NCBI RefSeq assembly: GCF_022605725.1
Contig: NC_065555.1
Span: forward strand, 12,228,938 to 12,292,937
Length of the DNA stretch: 64,000 nucleotides
Reading direction: 5' to 3'
Origin: Anthonomus grandis grandis
Lineage: Eukaryota > Arthropoda > Insecta > Coleoptera > Curculionidae
The notes under the pieces: model-generated
Told to the model about the DNA's origin: nothing
What the model saw: only the letters and a program-made list of their open reading frames with translations
Database searches by the model: none
Shown here: positions 60,497 through 64,000 of the stretch, piece by piece
Numbering within the stretch: position 1 is the stretch's first letter
Layout: every line of letters starts with the position of its first letter
Position numbers and translations under genes: made by a program

Positions 60497-62786
60497 TTAA
60501 GTGACCTGAAATGTAGAGTTATCTCCTAGGAATTTTCGGGTGCTGCGAGCAGTTGCTAGTAGTACTGCCTTTTGCATGTGCTTATATAGATGTTCGCCAG
60601 TTCCTAATTGTTTAAGGTATTCCAGTAGACTTTTTGGTATTACACCCGCTGTCGATATAACAATTGGGATGGTCTGAACATTATCCATTCTCCATTGTCT
60701 TCCGATTTGAATTTCTGGATCTCTGTATTTGGCGATTTTCTCAGTGTGTTTTTCTTGCAGATTTTTGTTGTTCGGTATGGCTACGTCAATAAGAATTGTT
60801 TTCCTGGAAGTTTTATCTATTAAAATAAGATCTGGTCTATTATGCCTTACATGTTGATCGGTAAGTACACTGCGGTCCTAATATAACTTATATCGGTCAT
60901 TTTCCACTACGGGTTCTGGAGTATATTTATAATACGGAACCTTTTCTGTTGTAATAAGTTCCAACTTCATTGCCAGCTCTTGATGTAAAATTTTTCCAGC
61001 TGAGTCGTGCCGTTCTTTGTATTCTGTCGCTGCAAAGGCCTGACATATTTCTGTTATGTGCTAGATTGTCTCTGATGTTTGGCATCCATACCGGCATTTG
61101 TCGTTTTGTACGGACGGATCTCTGACGATGTGCTTGAGATAAATTCTTGTTGGTATAACCTGATCTTGGATGGCTAGTAGAAAGCCCTCGGTTTCTGGAA
61201 ACATCTTGCCTGATACCAACCAATAGTTCGACGAAGCAGTGTCCACATGATTTTGGCTGATCTCATTAGGATGCCGCCCATGAAGGGGCTTCTCCATCCA
61301 GATGCGGAGTTTTTCCTGGTCCGTATGATGGTAGCTGCGCGCTTCCTCGCTCTTAAGTTGTAGAGGAGTGGAATCGTCTATTTGATTTATTGCGCGATGC
61401 AGCGTGGAATTTTCTCCTTGCCTGTAAAAATAGGATCTTAAGTTAGTGATGTGTTTTTCAAGTTGTTTACCCAGATTTATTAATCCTCTTCCTCCAAAGT
61501 GGCGGGGAAGCATTGTTCTTTCAGTGGCACTTCGAGGGTGGTGGTTGTGCGTTTTAGTAAGTAGGGTCCTCACTTTTCTATGTAGCCTTTCTATGTCTGT
61601 CCTACTCCAATTAATTATCCCAAAAGAATAACTAAGAGCTGAACATGCGTAGGAGTTAAGTGCCTTAAACCTATTTTTGCTGTTGAGATTGGTTCTCAAA
61701 ACTTGTCTTACCCTTTTCAGAAAGTCGTTAGTCAGTTCGCATTTCATTGTTTGTTGTTCAATCGTTTGTGATTGTTTCATCCCCAAGTATTTGTAAATTT
61801 CGTGTTCGCCCATGGCCTCGAAAGTCTGGAAATTCTGCATCTGATATTCTCCTGGCTGAATTTTTCCTCGGATTATATTGAGAGTACGGCATTTATCTAG
61901 TCCAAATTGCATGCCGATGTCGTTGGAGAACTCTTCTACTATATGCAGCATTTGGTTTAGCTGGTTCCTAGTTACAGCCATGATTTTTAAATCATCCACA
62001 TACAGTAAGTGATTTACCTTTGCAATCTCGGTGTTATTATCTCGGATGCTAAACCCATAGTTGGTAGAGTTTAGATAGTTTAAAAGAGGATTCATAGCAA
62101 GGCAGAACCATAATGGGCTCAGTGAGTCCCCTTTGAAGATTTCTGTTCAAATTGGAATGTTGTTTGTACTTACTGCGCTTTTACCCTGTACTTCGAGCTG
62201 GATCGTTGTTCTCCAACTCGTCATAGCGCTGTCTAGAAAAGACAAAGTATTACCATCAACCTTATACACTTTTAAAATGTTTATAAGCCATTCGTGTGGT
62301 ACTGAGAAGAAGTTTCTTATAGTCGACGTAGGCAGTAGAAATATTTCTCTTGTAGTGATATGCCTGGTTGTTGATGACAGAGTCGATAATAAGTTGTTCT
62401 TTAAAACCCATAGAACCTTTAGCGCATCCTTTTTGTTGTGCGGCTATGATGTTGTTTTCCTCACAGTGTTGATAAATGCGCTGTGTTAAACATGAAGTGA
62501 TAATTTTATACGAAGTAGGTAGGCACGTTACCGGTCGGTACTTAGATGGATCTTGTGTGTTGTTCTGGTATTTAGACAGTAGATAGGTTACTCCTTGCGT
62601 TAGGAACGCTGGCATTTCCTGTGGGTTAAGAATAACGTGGTTAATTAATTCTGAGAGTTTAGGATGCATACTCCATAGTTTCTTTAGCCAAAAGTTATGA
62701 ACTCCTTCTGGGTCAGGTGATTTCCAATTATGCAGTTTTTGGATAATCTGGTTGACTTCCTCGATAGTGAATGGTCGATGTTCCAT
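60497..62786 (-). pseudogene. R4-like RT-endonuclease ORF, few breaks
   Basis: From the N-terminal side: TIEEVNQIIQKLHNWKSPDP, YRPVTCLPTSYKIITSCLTQ, QKGCAKGSMGFKEQLIIDSV, TAYVDYKK (motif A), then FKGDSLSPLWFCLAMNPLLN, HLLYVDDLKIMAVT (catalytic YVDD), IYKYLGMKQ. The C-terminal part has a zinc knuckle (CRYGCQTSETI*HITEIC) and the endonuclease RPDLILIDKTSRKTILIDVA with the PD and the following D. It ends at 60497 after STFQVT. Breaks: one frameshift near 62320, TGA near 62143, TAG at 61061-61063 and TAG near 60880. Otherwise one frame throughout. Confidence 0.82.
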
Positions 62787-63410
62787 CTGGTTATATTTAT
62801 TACTGTTTTGTTTCTCTTCAGTAACCCAGCTTGCGTTGATATTGCATGTTGTTTGAATTGCAAGTTGTTTGGCCCAAAAATCTTGAATTTGTTCTTTCGT
62901 GGGGTATTGCTTATCTAGGTGATCTGATTTTGAATTTAGCTCTCTATAAAATTGTTTTTTGGCCTTTTCAAAACGAAGATTATCACGTTTTCAGTTATTA
63001 CCGGTCTTGTATCTTCGTAGGCGCCCTGAAAATAAGGAAAGTTTCTGTTTTAGAGTATCCAGGCATTATTGAGCTGTATTATTTTCTAGTTCATGCCGAG
63101 CGTGGATGTTGTTTCTCTGCAAAATTTCATTAACTTTCTGTTTTAGTCTGTTTGTTCGTGTACCCCTCAGATATTCTGTTAGTTGGCCGATATCTTTTTG
63201 AAACCTTTGAATTTTTCGTTGATGTCTGGTCTCCCATGGTGGTATCGGGAGCTCAGTTCTTGCAGAGTCATTGTAGATCCTTATCTTAATCTTCATGGTT
63301 TTAGCAACGGCATTTGCTGCGCTATAAACTAAAAGGTGAAGAGATTGCATGTTATTAAAATTTAAAAGGAGGTGGAAGAATTTTGGTGTTTAAAAGTTCC
63401 ATAATTTGAC

Positions 63411-63875
63411 CTAGTTTTTTGAAGAGTTTACTTTTGAAAGTTTGGGTCTTATCAGTGGGTTGGTTCCCTCAAATTCTAGCATCGCACGTGCCATTTCTGC
63501 AGATAGTTCGTGATATAGCTCAGAATTGTCTTCTTGGGTGTTTTTGGTAGTGTTAGGTTCTTGTGTGTTATATAATACGTTTTCTATTATAGGTAGCTCC
63601 TCAGCTGGTTCATTGTTAGCGGGGTCTTGTTCGTTGTTAATTTGTGCTTGTATTTCTTCTTTAATGGTATTGAGTCTTGTTTCTGAAATTAGGTGATTAC
63701 GCATTATTACCCGATACTGGTCTACTACTCTCTGTTCGGTAACTTGGAAATGTCGATAGATTCTCCTAAATTCGGCTTGTAAAGGTTGTCTGTAGCCGAT
63801 CATTTCTCGTCCCAGGTTGGTCACTTTATAAAAGCTGCGCATGACGGTTTCATTCATCGCAGATGTCCATTTCAT
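63411..63875 (-). pseudogene. R4-like LINE N-terminal region
   Basis: Open frame with MKWTSAMNETVMRSFYKVTN, a helical GYRQPLQAEFRRIYRHFQ segment, then a glutamate/asparagine-rich linker, ending at a stop after KLSKVNSSKN. The frame is also open upstream to the window edge (GPTPSRAALAEGAAQKIQPA), so this is probably the first part of the LINE ORF with a break at 63411. A further open piece at 63066-63350 (PPWETRHQRKIQRFQKDIGQ) continues it in another frame. Confidence 0.65.
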
Positions 63876-64000
63876 GCGCTGTCTTTCTAGTTCCGCCTGG
63901 GTGAGCGCTGGCTGAATTTTCTGCGCAGCACCTTCAGCGAGGGCGGCTCGTGATGGTGTTGGGCCCTCTTGGTCGTTTTGTTGTTGAAGAGGAGGAGGTG

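Larger units (their letters stand above)
60385..64000 (-). mobile_element. R4-like LINE with restriction-like endonuclease, runs off the right edge
   Basis: A minus-strand non-LTR element of the type with a single ORF, RT in the middle, a CCHC zinc knuckle and a PD-(D/E)XK restriction-like endonuclease at the C-terminus (R2/R4/Dong group). About 3.6 kb is visible; the 5' end is beyond 64000. The 3' UTR begins below 60497 with a GC-rich CTCCCCTCTTAGAG palindrome-like tract. Elements of this group often insert at specific sites, but the target here is not evident. Confidence 0.85.

Noticed and set aside
1..64000. CRISPR arrays, tRNA or rRNA genes, bacterial operons
   Set aside because: No regularly spaced repeats with spacers, cloverleaf or rRNA sequence was seen, and the window is eukaryotic.

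Overview
This is an AT-rich stretch of animal nuclear DNA, and I read it as an insect, probably a beetle (inference from odorant-receptor sequence and exon layout, plus the mix of mariner, Penelope, DIRS, BEL/Pao, Jockey/CR1-like, RTE-like and R4-like elements). I see no bacterial features. Many nominal reading-frame starts are TTG or GTG and mean nothing here.

The host genes are a minus-strand tandem array of odorant receptors (7tm_6 family). Gene A (5296-19083) and gene B (26575-48326) can each be assembled from seven exons with canonical splice sites and compatible phases, giving intact proteins of 397 and 398 residues. Gene C (56995-57425) is represented only by its last three exons, and its 5' part must lie beyond the right edge or be lost. 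A and B share exon lengths, intron pieces, 3' flanks and an upstream block, so they are recent duplicates. Their introns differ greatly because they have collected transposons.

Layout. 1-5 kb: tandem repeat, a perfect hairpin, an old LINE piece. 5.3-19 kb: gene A, with a DDE-like transposon, a mariner and a DD41D Tc/mariner in its introns. 19-26.5 kb: a second copy of the DDE-like transposon and a BEL/Pao remnant. 26.6-48.3 kb: gene B, with a Penelope remnant in intron 3 and a large nest in intron 1 (LINEs of several clades, a near-complete DIRS retrotransposon, a MITE, a foldback, another DD41D element). 48.5-57 kb: a LINE interrupted by a third DDE-like transposon and by a Penelope endonuclease fragment, then a transposase scrap and another LINE. 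57-64 kb: the gene C exons, a Jockey/CR1-like LINE, and an R4-like LINE with a restriction-like endonuclease running off the edge.

The most notable item is the DDE-like family at 7208-9751, 21554-23876 and 49425-51924. The three copies have unrelated terminal inverted repeats that all begin 5'-GA, repeat the end motif subterminally, sit at AT-rich 4-bp targets (AATT twice), and encode a protein with a conserved three-block D / D-x-C-x-GQN / GHSF-P-D signature resembling an RNase H-fold transposase. From memory the protein resembles insect proteins annotated only by a domain of unknown function, and the 4-bp duplication recalls the Sola superfamily; neither could be checked here.
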